Below, piece after piece: positions 35,960-44,169 of a stretch of DNA of 64,000 bases. The notes under the pieces were generated by a model, which saw nothing but the letters and a program-made list of their open reading frames with translations, was not told the DNA's origin and searched no databases. How positions within the stretch are numbered: the first letter of the stretch is position 1; each line of letters begins with the position of its first letter. The translations under genes were made by a program, and so were the position numbers. The DNA comes from Arthrobacter sp. ISL-28 (lineage in GTDB: Bacteria; Actinomycetota; Actinomycetes; Actinomycetales; Micrococcaceae), in the NCBI RefSeq assembly GCF_018613875.1, contig NZ_JAGGPJ010000007.1, forward strand, positions 62,001 to 126,000, written 5' to 3'.

Positions 35960-36238
35960 GTGCACCACTTGCTCATCGCCCTGGCATCGTCTCCGGCACC
36001 CTCGCCGTCGTTGCGCCCGGGCCTCTCCGAGGACCAGGTGACCCCCGGCCTCCTCGGATTCCTCCTCACGGCGTTCATCGTCGTGCTCACAGCGCTGCTG
36101 ATTGTGGACATGGTGCGCCGCATCCGCCGCGTGCGGTACCGCGCCCAGGTGGAGGAAGAGCGCCTGGCTGCGGCCCAGGCAGCGGACATCACCCATGACG
36201 AAGCCGCTGACGGCGATGCAGGCAGAACAGACGCCTGA
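35960..36238 (+). CDS. small single-pass membrane protein
   Basis: A protein of 92 residues with a Pro/Ser-rich outside N terminus (about residues 1-28), one membrane segment (GLLGFLLTAFIVVLTALLIVDMV, about 30-52) and a basic then acidic cytoplasmic tail with coiled-coil character (RRIRRVRYRAQVEEERLAAAQAA). GTG at 35960 has GAGAAGG about 8 bases upstream. A gene of the same size and layout occupies this place between mca and the DUF255 gene in mycobacteria. The function is unknown. The next gene starts inside its 3' end. Confidence 0.78.
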   Translation: MHHLLIALASSPAPSPSLRPGLSEDQVTPGLLGFLLTAFIVVLTALLIVDMVRRIRRVRYRAQVEEERLAAAQAADITHDEAADGDAGRTDA

Positions 36239-38429
36239 CTCCGGTCCCTATGTGCCGGCCGCTCAGCCAGGGGCGTTTAACGCCCTGGGCGAGGAGCCGT
36301 CAGCATACCTGCGGCAGCACGCCGGCAACCCGGTGCACTGGCAGCCCTTCGGGGATCAGGCGTTTGCAGATGCGGTGGCCCGGGATGTTCCGGTGTTCCT
36401 GTCGATCGGTTACGCCGCATGCCACTGGTGCCACGTCATGGCGCATGAATCCTTCGAGGACCAGGCCACCGCGGACTACCTGAATGCACACTTTGTCGCG
36501 GTCAAGGTGGACCGCGAAGAGCGGCCGGATGTCGATGCCGTCTACATGGCCGCCACCCAGGCGATCAGCGGCGAGGGCGGCTGGCCCATGTCGGTCTTCC
36601 TGACCCCGGACGGGCTCGCATTCCACGCCGGCACCTACTTTCCGCCCCGGCCCATGCCCGGCCGGCCGTCGTTCCTGCAGGTGCTGGAGGCCGTGCACGA
36701 TGCATGGGAGGAACGGCGCGACGCCGTGGAGCAGAATGCGCGATCCCTCGCGCAGAACATGGGCCGCTCCCAGCTTTCTGCCGCCGTGGACCTCTCCGCG
36801 CCGCCCGAACTGCTCGACGCCGGGCTCCTTCCCGCCGCGGTCCAGTCGCTGGCCAGTTCGGAAGACCCCGACGCCGGCGGGTTCGGCACCGCCCCCAAGT
36901 TCCCGCCGTCGGCGGTTCTTGAGTTCCTGATCCGGCATGCTGCCGTTCCCGCCGAGACTGCCGGGATCGCCCGGGACATGGCCGGGCGCACCCTGGCGGC
37001 CATGGCGCGTTCAGCGCTGTTCGACCAGCTCGACGGCGGGTTCGCACGGTATTCGGTGACCCGTGACTGGTCGGTTCCGCACTTCGAAAAAATGCTGTAC
37101 GACAACGCCCAGCTGCTCCGGGTCTACGTGCATTGGATCCGTCTGGGCGGCACGGCCGGTTTTCCTGCTGAGGAAGCGGCCGACGTCGCCGAGCGCACGG
37201 CTGAATGGATGCTGGCCTCCCTCGGACTCCCACAGGGGGTCGATAAGGCCACGGCGCTGGCATCCTCACTCGATGCCGACTCGGTGGTCAATGGAGAACA
37301 TCATGAGGGTGCCACCTACCTCTGGACGGCCGGCGACCTCGAGCAGCTGCTGGGCCCCGATGACGCCGCCACGGTGGTCCGGATCATGAACGTGGGCGCT
37401 GTGGGCACCGTGTCCGAATTCGGTTCGCCGCTGCACCCGGCACGGGCGCTGGACAGCGAAGAGGCGGCCCTCTGGGACAAGGTGCGGACTCCGCTCCGGA
37501 AGGCCAGGGCCGACCGGCCGCAGCCGGCCCGCGACGACAAGGTGGTGGCTGGATGGAACGGGCTGGCCGTGGCCGCACTTGCCGAGGCCGGCGCGGTGCT
37601 GGACCGGCCCGCACTGGTGGGGGCAGCCGTGCGGATCGCAGGGTATCTGGAGCAGGTCCACTGGCGCGCTGACGAGGGGGAGCTGGTGCGGGTTTCGCAC
37701 GCCGGCACTGCTCGGGGCATCGGGGGCCTCCTGGAGGACTACGCATTCTGTGCGGAGGGATTCCTGGCGCTGCTCTCTGTCACCGGCGACGCCCACTGGT
37801 ACGGGCTTGCGGAGTCACTGATTTCGGCGGCCTGTGAAAAATTCATCGTGGACGGAGAACTGGCGGATTCCGCCGGGGAATCCGACCAGGTGTTCAACGC
37901 CCAAGGCCGCCGGCCGGGGCTCGACCCCTTTGATAACGCCACGCCCAGCGGTGCGGCGGCGTTCGCTGGTGTTCTGCTCAGCTATTCCGCCCTGTCCGGC
38001 TCGGTCGAACACCGGATCATGGCCGGCAATATCCTCTCGCTGTTGCCGCCGATTGCCGTGCAGGCTCCGCGGGTGGCGGGCTGGCTGCTGGCGACGGCGC
38101 AGGCGGCGTTGGCAGGCCCGGTGGAGGCGGCCGTTGTCGGACCCTCCGGCCCCGCAAGGGACGCACTCCACGGGGCGCTGTTGCGGTCGCCCAGTCCCGG
38201 GCTTGTCGTTGCCGTTGGTGATGGCGCTGCGCTGGGTGGTGACGCTGCGCTGGCTGGTGACGTGGGCGCAGGTGCAGGGGACAGCGCTGAGGCGGTGCCG
38301 CTGCTGCGCGGCCGGGCAGCCGGTCCCGACGGCGCGCCGCTCGTGTATCTTTGCCGCGACATGGTCTGTGAGCGCCCGGTGGCCTCCGTGCCGGAGGTTC
38401 TGGAACGCCTCGGCTCCGGAGCGCGGTAA
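36216..38429 (+). CDS. thioredoxin-fold DUF255 protein (YyaL/SPATA20 type)
   Basis: A large protein of about 737 residues. The N terminus has the DUF255 thioredoxin-like domain: EEPSAYLRQHAGNPVHW, then GYAACHWCHVMAHESFED with a CHWC active-site pair, VKVDREERPDVDAVYM and GGWPMSVFLTPDG. The rest resembles an alpha/alpha six-barrel (glycosidase-like or epimerase-like). Near the C terminus is a repeated Gly/Asp/Ala stretch (about residues 667-690). ATG 36216 is chosen; ATG 36195 is a close alternative. The function is unknown; in this block it lies beside a mycothiol enzyme, so a redox role is possible. Confidence 0.87.
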   Translation: MQAEQTPDSGPYVPAAQPGAFNALGEEPSAYLRQHAGNPVHWQPFGDQAFADAVARDVPVFLSIGYAACHWCHVMAHESFEDQATADYLNAHFVAVKVDREERPDVDAVYMAATQAISGEGGWPMSVFLTPDGLAFHAGTYFPPRPMPGRPSFLQVLEAVHDAWEERRDAVEQNARSLAQNMGRSQLSAAVDLSAPPELLDAGLLPAAVQSLASSEDPDAGGFGTAPKFPPSAVLEFLIRHAAVPAETAGIARDMAGRTLAAMARSALFDQLDGGFARYSVTRDWSVPHFEKMLYDNAQLLRVYVHWIRLGGTAGFPAEEAADVAERTAEWMLASLGLPQGVDKATALASSLDADSVVNGEHHEGATYLWTAGDLEQLLGPDDAATVVRIMNVGAVGTVSEFGSPLHPARALDSEEAALWDKVRTPLRKARADRPQPARDDKVVAGWNGLAVAALAEAGAVLDRPALVGAAVRIAGYLEQVHWRADEGELVRVSHAGTARGIGGLLEDYAFCAEGFLALLSVTGDAHWYGLAESLISAACEKFIVDGELADSAGESDQVFNAQGRRPGLDPFDNATPSGAAAFAGVLLSYSALSGSVEHRIMAGNILSLLPPIAVQAPRVAGWLLATAQAALAGPVEAAVVGPSGPARDALHGALLRSPSPGLVVAVGDGAALGGDAALAGDVGAGAGDSAEAVPLLRGRAAGPDGAPLVYLCRDMVCERPVASVPEVLERLGSGAR

Positions 38430-38450
38430 ACAAGACCGTGGTTGTCCAGG

Positions 38451-38478
38451 GCAAGCCAGCCCAGAGCAAGCCAGCCCA
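38451..38478. repeat. 15-base direct repeat after the DUF255 gene
   Basis: GCAAGCCAGCCCA occurs at 38451-38463 and 38466-38478, in the 71-base gap between convergent genes. Confidence 0.7.
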
Positions 38479-38500
38479 GCCCGCGATGGCCCCGAACGCG

Positions 38501-39220
38501 CTAGCTCAGCACAGCGATGAGGATTGCCGCGAAGTGCGCGGCGAAGGCGAGCACGGTGAACGCATGGAACAGTTCGTGGAAGCCGAAGTGCTCGTAGCTG
38601 AAGTTCGGCTTCTTGAGCGCGTAGAAGACAGCGCCGGCAATGTACAGGATGCCGCCGAAGCAGATGAGCAAGGCGGCTGGCACGCTTGCCATGAAGAAGT
38701 CGGGAAGGTAGAACAGCGAACCGCAGCCCAAGGCAATGTAGATCGGCACGTAAAGCCAGCGGGGCGCGTGGGTCCACAGCAGCCGGAACAGCACGCCCAG
38801 GATGGCGCCTGACCAGATCAGCCACAGCAGCAGCACGGCGGTGGGCCGCTCCAGCAGACTCCAGGCCAGAGGTGTGTAGCTGCCGGCGATGACCAGCATG
38901 ATGTTGGTGTGGTCCAGGCGCTTAAGGACGATCTTCACGCCGGGCGACCAGTTGCCGCGGTGGTACACAGCGCTGATGCCGAACAGCAGGACACCGGTCA
39001 AGGCATAGATGGCGGAAGTGATCTTGCGGTCCGGCGTGGGGGCCAGGATTATCAGGAGGATCCCTGCGGCGAGGGCAAGAGGGGCCGTGACCGTATGGAT
39101 CCAGCCGCGCCATTTGGGCTTGATCATCAGCAGTTCGGCAATGCGGACGGCGGCGTCGTCCATGGCGCTCGGCCGGCGTTCCGGGGTGTCGGGACTTCCT
39201 TCCGGGGTCTTGCTTGTCAT
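38501..39220 (-). CDS. trhA: PAQR family membrane homeostasis protein TrhA (hemolysin III type)
   Basis: A seven-helix membrane protein of 239 residues. The family motifs are SAVYHRGNWSPG, KRLDHTNIMLVIAGSYTPLAWSLL and the C-terminal SYEHFGFHELFHAFTVLAFAAHFAAIL, whose His residues bind zinc in the hydrolase-like core. The hemolysin name is historical; a role in membrane fluidity is better supported for Bacillus members. A -10 element ends 6 bases before ATG 39220, and a perfect palindrome lies 29 bases upstream. This is the mycobacterial Rv1085c position. Confidence 0.9.
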   Translation of the reverse strand: MTSKTPEGSPDTPERRPSAMDDAAVRIAELLMIKPKWRGWIHTVTAPLALAAGILLIILAPTPDRKITSAIYALTGVLLFGISAVYHRGNWSPGVKIVLKRLDHTNIMLVIAGSYTPLAWSLLERPTAVLLLWLIWSGAILGVLFRLLWTHAPRWLYVPIYIALGCGSLFYLPDFFMASVPAALLICFGGILYIAGAVFYALKKPNFSYEHFGFHELFHAFTVLAFAAHFAAILIAVLS

Positions 39221-39226
39221 GCCCCC

Positions 39227-39232
39227 AGAATA
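39227..39232 (-). promoter_or_regulatory. -10 of trhA, leaderless
   Basis: TATTCT ends 6 bases before ATG 39220. The expected -35 position falls within the palindrome at 39249-39264. Confidence 0.55.
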
Positions 39233-39248
39233 AACTACGCATCAGTAA

Positions 39249-39264
39249 GTTACTTTCAAGTAAC
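39249..39264. promoter_or_regulatory. 16-base perfect palindrome, candidate operator
   Basis: GTTACTTTCAAGTAAC has 7-base arms around TC/GA... read as GTTACTT-TC-AAGTAAC. It overlaps the predicted -35 of trhA and lies 120 bases before the isoprenyl transferase start, so a dimeric regulator could act on trhA or on both. Confidence 0.6.
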
Positions 39265-39383
39265 AGTGGGGCCGGTGGGTAGCGGTTCGTCAACTACGGC
39301 TCTTGGCGGCCGGCGGGCGCGCGCCGGGGTCCTCCGGACGGTAGCCTAGGATTTGCACAGAAGTCAGACAGCCAGGAAGTCAG

Positions 39384-40157
39384 GTGAAGCTCCGGATGGA
39401 ATTGCCCGGATTCCTCTATGGCTTCTACGAGCGCAAGCTGCTCCGCTCCTTGGAACCGGATCGCATTCCCAAACACATCGGGGTCATGGTGGACGGCAAC
39501 CGGCGGTGGGCGCGGCAGTTCAACGCCCCCACGAGCCAGGGGCACCAGGCCGGGGCGGACAAAATCCACGAGTTCCTTGGCTGGTGCCAGGAACTGGGGA
39601 TCAGGGTAGTCACCCTCTACATGCTCTCCACCGACAACATGAGCCGCTCCGGCGAGGAACTGGACCTGCTCATGGGCATCATTGCGAACACCCTGGACCG
39701 CCTCGATGAGGATGCCGACATATCGGTGCATGCGATGGGGGCGCCCGAGCTGTTGCCGGACTACCTCGCGGAGCGGCTGACCAAGCTGACAACCCGGACC
39801 CCGGTGCGTGAAAAGCTCCACGTCAACGTAGCTGTCGGTTATGGCGGCCGGAGGGAAATCGTGGACGCCGTCCGTGAACTGCTGCACGATGCCGTGGCGC
39901 GTAAAGCGGACATCAGCGAGCTCGCCGAAACCCTGTCTGTGGACGACATCTCGCGCTTTCTCTATACCCGTGGCCAGCCCGATCCGGACCTGCTGATCAG
40001 GACCTCCGGCGAGCAGAGGCTGTCGGGCTTCCTAATGTGGCAGAGCGCCTACAGCGAGTTCTACTTCTGTGAAGCGCTGTGGCCCGCGTTCCGGAAGGTG
40101 GATTTTCTCCGGGCGCTTCGTGACTACGCCGGCCGGCAGCGCCGGTTTGGCTCCTAA
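39384..40157 (+). CDS. cis-isoprenyl diphosphate synthase (UppS family, short-chain Rv1086 type by context)
   Basis: Condenses isopentenyl diphosphate in cis configuration. The catalytic HIGVMVDGNRRWARQ with Asp near residue 39, GHQAGADKI, and the C-terminal IRTSGEQRLSGFLMWQSAYSEFYFCEALWPAF are complete in 257 residues. Its place after trhA matches Mycobacterium Rv1086, which makes Z-farnesyl diphosphate; a long-chain undecaprenyl or decaprenyl synthase is the alternative and would usually lie near recO/era. GTG 39384 follows GGAAG; ATG 39396 is also possible. A -10-like TAGGAT is at 39348. Confidence 0.87.
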   Translation: MKLRMELPGFLYGFYERKLLRSLEPDRIPKHIGVMVDGNRRWARQFNAPTSQGHQAGADKIHEFLGWCQELGIRVVTLYMLSTDNMSRSGEELDLLMGIIANTLDRLDEDADISVHAMGAPELLPDYLAERLTKLTTRTPVREKLHVNVAVGYGGRREIVDAVRELLHDAVARKADISELAETLSVDDISRFLYTRGQPDPDLLIRTSGEQRLSGFLMWQSAYSEFYFCEALWPAFRKVDFLRALRDYAGRQRRFGS

Positions 40158-40401
40158 GAACCTGTCCGCCGTTCATCTCAAGTTCACAAGACGGCAACAG
40201 GAATCGCCGGTCAAAGACGTTGGAAATTAGTCGGGGGAGATTTACGTTAAAAACATCAGCAGGCAAACCGCCGGCTGATCGGGGAGGCCAGTACATGGAG
40301 CGAATTTTCGCACCGGTTGTATGGGAGGCCGAGCCCGGCCTCCAGGCCGAGCCGCCTCACCAATAACAATTCCGGGCGTGGTGCCCGGGGCTGGAGTCGA
40401 T

Positions 40402-41844
40402 GTGGCTATTTCTGAACAACTGCCCGAAGTCATCACGGATCAGGGTGAGAAGGCTACCTCTCGCGCCAAGCGAGTCATTTCAAAGACCGGTGCGGCCACG
40501 AAAGACGCCGCAGCCGGTCTTGCTGTTTCCGGCCCAAGGTCAGAATCCCAGCCCGCCGTCTCGACGTTCGTCATCGACACCTCAGTGTTGCTGTCAGATC
40601 CCCGTGCCCTGCTGCGTTTCGCTGAGCACGAGGTTATCGTGCCCATCGTGGTGATCACCGAGCTCGAGGGGAAGCGGCACGACCCCGAACTGGGCTACTT
40701 TGCCCGGACGGCCCTTCGGCTCCTTGACGACCTTCGGATCCAGCATGGCGGACTCGACCGGCCCATTCCCCTGGGTGATTCCGGCGGCATGCTCCTGGTG
40801 GAGATGAACCACATCTCCTCCGAAGTGCTGCCGGCCGGCTTCCGCGGCGGTGACAACGACAGCCGCATTCTCGCAGTTGCCAAGAATCTCTCCAACGAGG
40901 GCCGCAATGTGACGGTGGTGTCCAAGGACCTGCCCATGCGGGTCAAGGCCTCGGCCATGGGACTGCTCGCCGATGAGTACCGCAACGAGCTGGTCAAGGA
41001 CTCGGGCTGGACCGGCGTCGCGGAAATTGATGCCAGCGAGGATGAAATCTCCACGCTGTACGGCCACGAGCCGGTCTTCATTCCCGCCGCCGCCGAGATG
41101 CCGGTCAACACAGGTCTCGTGCTGCTCTCTAACCGGGGATCGGCCTTGGGCCGGGTCGGTGCCGACAAGCAGGTCCGCCTTGTGAAGGGGGACCGGGACG
41201 TCTTCGGCCTCCACGGACGTTCCGCGGAACAGCGGCTCGCCATCGACATGCTGATGGACCCGGCAGTAGGCATTGTGTCCATCGGTGGCCGGGCAGGCAC
41301 CGGCAAGTCAGCGCTCGCCCTGTGCGCGGGGCTGGAAGCCGTGCTGGAGCGCCGCGAGCACCGCAAGGTGATCGTCTTCCGTCCGCTCTTCGCGGTGGGC
41401 GGCCAAGAGCTCGGGTACCTGCCCGGTTCGGAAGCGGAAAAGATGAACCCGTGGGCGCAGGCCGTCTTCGATACCCTTGGCGCACTGGTCAGCCAGGAAG
41501 TCGTGGAGGAAGTCATGGACCGCGGCATGCTGGAGGTCATGCCGCTGACCCACATCCGCGGCCGTTCCCTGCATGACGCCTTCGTGATCGTGGACGAGGC
41601 ACAGTCCCTTGAGAAGAACGTGCTGCTCACCGTCATGAGCCGCATCGGGCAGAATTCGAAGATCGTGCTCACCCACGACATCGCCCAGCGTGACAACCTG
41701 CGCGTCGGCCGTCACGACGGTGTGGCAGCCGTCGTCGAGATCCTCAAGGGCCACCCTCTCTTCGGCCACATCACCCTCACGCGCTCCGAGCGCTCGCCCA
41801 TCGCGGCGCTGGTGACTGAGCTGCTTGAGGGGACTGAGATCTAG
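40402..41844 (+). CDS. PIN domain - PhoH family ATPase
   Basis: Two-domain protein of the PhoH2 type: an N-terminal PIN RNase domain ([52 protein letters not shown]) and a C-terminal PhoH ATPase/helicase domain ([15 protein letters not shown]alker [14 protein letters not shown]alker B, and a late [16 protein letters not shown]). PhoH2 proteins have been shown to act on RNA. GTG 40402 is favoured because CTGGAG lies 6-11 bases upstream; an ATG at 40321 would add 27 unconserved residues. The first 55 residues are probably disordered. A single gene, ending at a strong hairpin. Confidence 0.9.
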   Translation: MAISEQLPEVITDQGEKATSRAKRVISKTGAATKDAAAGLAVSGPRSESQPAVSTFVIDTSVLLSDPRALLRFAEHEVIVPIVVITELEGKRHDPELGYFARTALRLLDDLRIQHGGLDRPIPLGDSGGMLLVEMNHISSEVLPAGFRGGDNDSRILAVAKNLSNEGRNVTVVSKDLPMRVKASAMGLLADEYRNELVKDSGWTGVAEIDASEDEISTLYGHEPVFIPAAAEMPVNTGLVLLSNRGSALGRVGADKQVRLVKGDRDVFGLHGRSAEQRLAIDMLMDPAVGIVSIGGRAGTGKSALALCAGLEAVLERREHRKVIVFRPLFAVGGQELGYLPGSEAEKMNPWAQAVFDTLGALVSQEVVEEVMDRGMLEVMPLTHIRGRSLHDAFVIVDEAQSLEKNVLLTVMSRIGQNSKIVLTHDIAQRDNLRVGRHDGVAAVVEILKGHPLFGHITLTRSERSPIAALVTELLEGTEI

Positions 41845-41861
41845 CATCACCCGGATGGACT

Positions 41862-41899
41862 CGAAGGGCCGTGGCCGGTTCGCCGGCCACGGCCCTTCG
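41862..41899. terminator. terminator hairpin after phoH
   Basis: A perfect 17-base-pair stem (41862-41878 with 41883-41899) closed by a TTCG tetraloop, between convergent genes. No T-tract follows. Confidence 0.75.
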
Positions 41900-41900
41900 C

Positions 41901-41920
41901 CGGTTGAGCCTGCCGAAACC
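41901..41920. repeat. GGTTGAGC...CGAAACC repeat copy (intergenic)
   Basis: CGGTTGAGCCTGCCGAAACC differs at two positions in the middle from the mazG copy at 5994-6012. It follows directly on the phoH terminator hairpin. Confidence 0.6.
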
Positions 41921-41924
41921 CCGC

Positions 41925-42575
41925 TCAGCCCTCGATGCCCAGGAACTTTGCTGTCGGCTCGTGGCCCGCCACTTTCAGTTGCCAGTCGGGGCGTTTGAAG
42001 GTTTCCGGGGTGAGGCGTACCCGCTGGACGGTTTCCGCTTTGCCGTCCCAGGACATGCGCGTGATGCCGTTGAGCTCGTAGCCCAGCGAACGGGAGACTC
42101 CGAGGGACGGAGCATTCCACACTGCCGCTTCGGATTCAGCTGCCTCCGCCCCGAGCCAGTCAAAGGCATAAAGCGCGACGGCGGCACGCATCTCTTTGCC
42201 GAACCCCCGGCCGTGCGCGCTCTTCCTCAGCCAGGATCCCGTGGTGACCGTCCTGATGACGGCAAAATCCTTGGCTCCGACGTCCTGGCACCCCACGAAG
42301 GTCCCGCCGTGCCAGATGCCCAGAATCAGAGCCCAGGATTCCGGTGTGGTGCCCGCCCGGCACTGCCAGTACCAGCGGGCCATATTCGGTCCCAGCTGGT
42401 CGGCCGGTGCTTCGGCCCACGGGGTTCCGAAAGGGTTCCTGCCCGGGTCATGAACGCCGCTTGTCGCCGCCTCCACCGCGGCTGGGATGTCGTCGTCCTG
42501 CAGAGGGCGCAGCACGAGCCTTGGGGTGGTCAGCGTCAGGGCGAAGGGCGGAAAAACGGACGAAAGCTCGGTCAT
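41925..42575 (-). CDS. GNAT family N-acetyltransferase
   Basis: An acetyltransferase of the RimJ/RimL-like group, 216 residues. TPRLVLRPLQDDDIPAAVEA opens the fold, GSWLRKSAHGRGFGKEMRAAVALYAFDWLGAE holds the acetyl-CoA loop (R/Q-x-x-G-x-G/A equivalent), and SLGVSRSLGYELNGI is the typical late strand and loop. The substrate cannot be read from the sequence. Convergent with phoH; it lies 60 bases from an unrecognised gene on the same strand. Confidence 0.85.
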   Translation of the reverse strand: MTELSSVFPPFALTLTTPRLVLRPLQDDDIPAAVEAATSGVHDPGRNPFGTPWAEAPADQLGPNMARWYWQCRAGTTPESWALILGIWHGGTFVGCQDVGAKDFAVIRTVTTGSWLRKSAHGRGFGKEMRAAVALYAFDWLGAEAAESEAAVWNAPSLGVSRSLGYELNGITRMSWDGKAETVQRVRLTPETFKRPDWQLKVAGHEPTAKFLGIEG

Positions 42576-42635
42576 GACCGAAGCCTACCGTTCACGCCCG
42601 CCGTTCCTCCCTGCACCGCGGCCCGTCGGGGCTTT

Positions 42636-43433
42636 TCAGGCGGGGTTGGGACGAAGCGGCCACTTGATGTGCTCGCGAACATCCGTCAGGTTCACCGGCT
42701 CGGCCACGAAGAGGTCGTCAAGCATGTATTCGTCCACGGCCAGGATGCGGATCCAGTGGCCGGGAAGTTGAGGTCCGCCGTCAAGCGGCTCAGCGGCGAC
42801 GCAGACACCGGTTGCTGCGTCTATCCGAATCCGTGTCCGCCCCGGGCCGCACAGGGGGTTCTCCGGATCCAGCGGACGATAGCTGAGGTTCGGCGTCACA
42901 ACCGTCTCGCGCGCCGGCCGACCCTCGTGGTCCACATCGCGCACGGGCTCAAGCAGTTCCACGGCATTCGCTCGCGGGAACTCGAGCGGAACAGGCGCAT
43001 TGCCCGCGAGCTCCACCGGATCAAGGGCCGCGGCAAAGCGGCTGTTCCCGAACGACGGTTCGCCGTAGGCGGCCTCCGGGCGGCGCCTGACCAGCCCGCC
43101 GTCGTCGTACACCGGGGTGACCAGATGCGCCGGAAGCAGCCATGACTGACGGGTGGCGCTGATGTAGAGGCCGTCGCGCGAGTCGTTGATGCCGGTGGTG
43201 CTGTGTACCAGGGTTCCGTCGGTGGTCTCGAGGCGAAGGGCACCGGGACGGCGCAGCCAGGCGCGCACGGGGGCAGTCCTGCCCTCGGGCGTCTCACGGT
43301 ATTCGAACCGGAGGGACTGCCATTTCCAGGGGGATGAACGGCAGAGGTTCCGGAAGGACGCGGCGGAATCGGAGGGCGTCGAGGCCCCGCCGTGTTCCTG
43401 CCGGTGCTTGGCGTCCCAGGTCCCCATATCCAC
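42636..43433 (-). CDS. unrecognised conserved-looking protein
   Basis: A 265-residue soluble protein without signal peptide or membrane segment. It is rich in beta-strand-like segments: WKWQSLRFEYRETPEGRTAPVRAWLRRPGALRLETTDGTLVHSTTG, then GLYISATRQSWLLPAHLVTPVYDDGGLVRRRPEAAYGEP and RTRIRIDAATGVCVAAEPLDGG. The middle alternates with LolA- or outer-lipoprotein-like pieces, but the match is too weak to name. Codon use is like its neighbours, so it is a real gene. Divergent from the prepilin peptidase gene. Confidence 0.7.
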   Translation of the reverse strand: MDMGTWDAKHRQEHGGASTPSDSAASFRNLCRSSPWKWQSLRFEYRETPEGRTAPVRAWLRRPGALRLETTDGTLVHSTTGINDSRDGLYISATRQSWLLPAHLVTPVYDDGGLVRRRPEAAYGEPSFGNSRFAAALDPVELAGNAPVPLEFPRANAVELLEPVRDVDHEGRPARETVVTPNLSYRPLDPENPLCGPGRTRIRIDAATGVCVAAEPLDGGPQLPGHWIRILAVDEYMLDDLFVAEPVNLTDVREHIKWPLRPNPA

Positions 43434-43473
43434 AGTTTACGCGCGGGTCCAGCGGCGGACCGGGCAAATCCAG

Positions 43474-43479
43474 TAGCAT
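43474..43479 (+). promoter_or_regulatory. -10 of prepilin peptidase gene, leaderless
   Basis: TAGCAT ends 6 bases before GTG 43486. Confidence 0.45.
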
Positions 43480-43485
43480 CCGAGA

Positions 43486-44043
43486 GTGATCCGACGACTT
43501 GGCGAACTCTGGGAAGCAGCGCCGCCCGCCTTTTGGCTGGTGCTGGCGGCCTGCGCTTATTTTGCGGTGATGGCCGTGCGGCTCACGGTGATCGATGTAC
43601 GCCACCACCTGCTGCCGAACCGAATCGTCTTCCCGTCGTACGCGGTGGCGGGAGCACTGCTGCTCGGGGCGGTCATCAGCCTGGTCTTGTCGGTGCCCGG
43701 CAGCGGGACTGTGCCCGACGCCGCCGCGCAGCTGTTCGGCGTGCCCGCACTCCGGATCGTGGCGGGGGGAGCGGTCCTGTGGCTGTTCTACTTTGTCCTG
43801 CGGCTGGTGTACCCGCCCGGGATGGGGTTCGGCGACGTGAAGCTGGCCGGAGTGCTCGGCATGTATCTGGGGTACCTGGGCTGGTCGCACGTTTTTGCCG
43901 GCACGTTCGCGGCGTTCCTGCTCGGCGGCCTGTGGAGCATCGCGCTGCTGGCGTCGCGGCGCGGCACGCTGAAGTCAGCCATTCCCTTCGGGCCCTTCAT
44001 GCTTGCGGGGGCGGCCGCCGCGATGGCAGTGCTGCCCGCCTGA
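43486..44043 (+). CDS. A24 family prepilin peptidase-like protein
   Basis: A polytopic aspartyl protease of 185 residues. The two catalytic aspartates are Asp37 in TVIDVRHHLLPNRIV and Asp117 in GMGFGDVKLAGVLGMYLG. It lacks the N-terminal cysteine-rich methylase domain of type IV pilus PilD, so it resembles the short TadV/CpaA or archaeal forms. No pilin or tad genes are in this window, so its substrate must be encoded elsewhere. Confidence 0.85.
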   Translation: MIRRLGELWEAAPPAFWLVLAACAYFAVMAVRLTVIDVRHHLLPNRIVFPSYAVAGALLLGAVISLVLSVPGSGTVPDAAAQLFGVPALRIVAGGAVLWLFYFVLRLVYPPGMGFGDVKLAGVLGMYLGYLGWSHVFAGTFAAFLLGGLWSIALLASRRGTLKSAIPFGPFMLAGAAAAMAVLPA

Positions 44044-44169
44044 GGAAGAACGCCCGGATCTGGTTCAACCTTCGCTATTTTGTCGGTGACCGTCCGTAAC
44101 CTGTTCCTGTCCAGCCAATCCGCTGGCATCAGATGGCGCTGGCGCAGCCGGGGCCGGAAATGGGGAAGC

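Noticed and set aside
40402..41844. PIN domain considered as a VapC toxin
   Set aside because: It is fused to a complete PhoH ATPase and has no antitoxin gene upstream; this is the PhoH2 arrangement.
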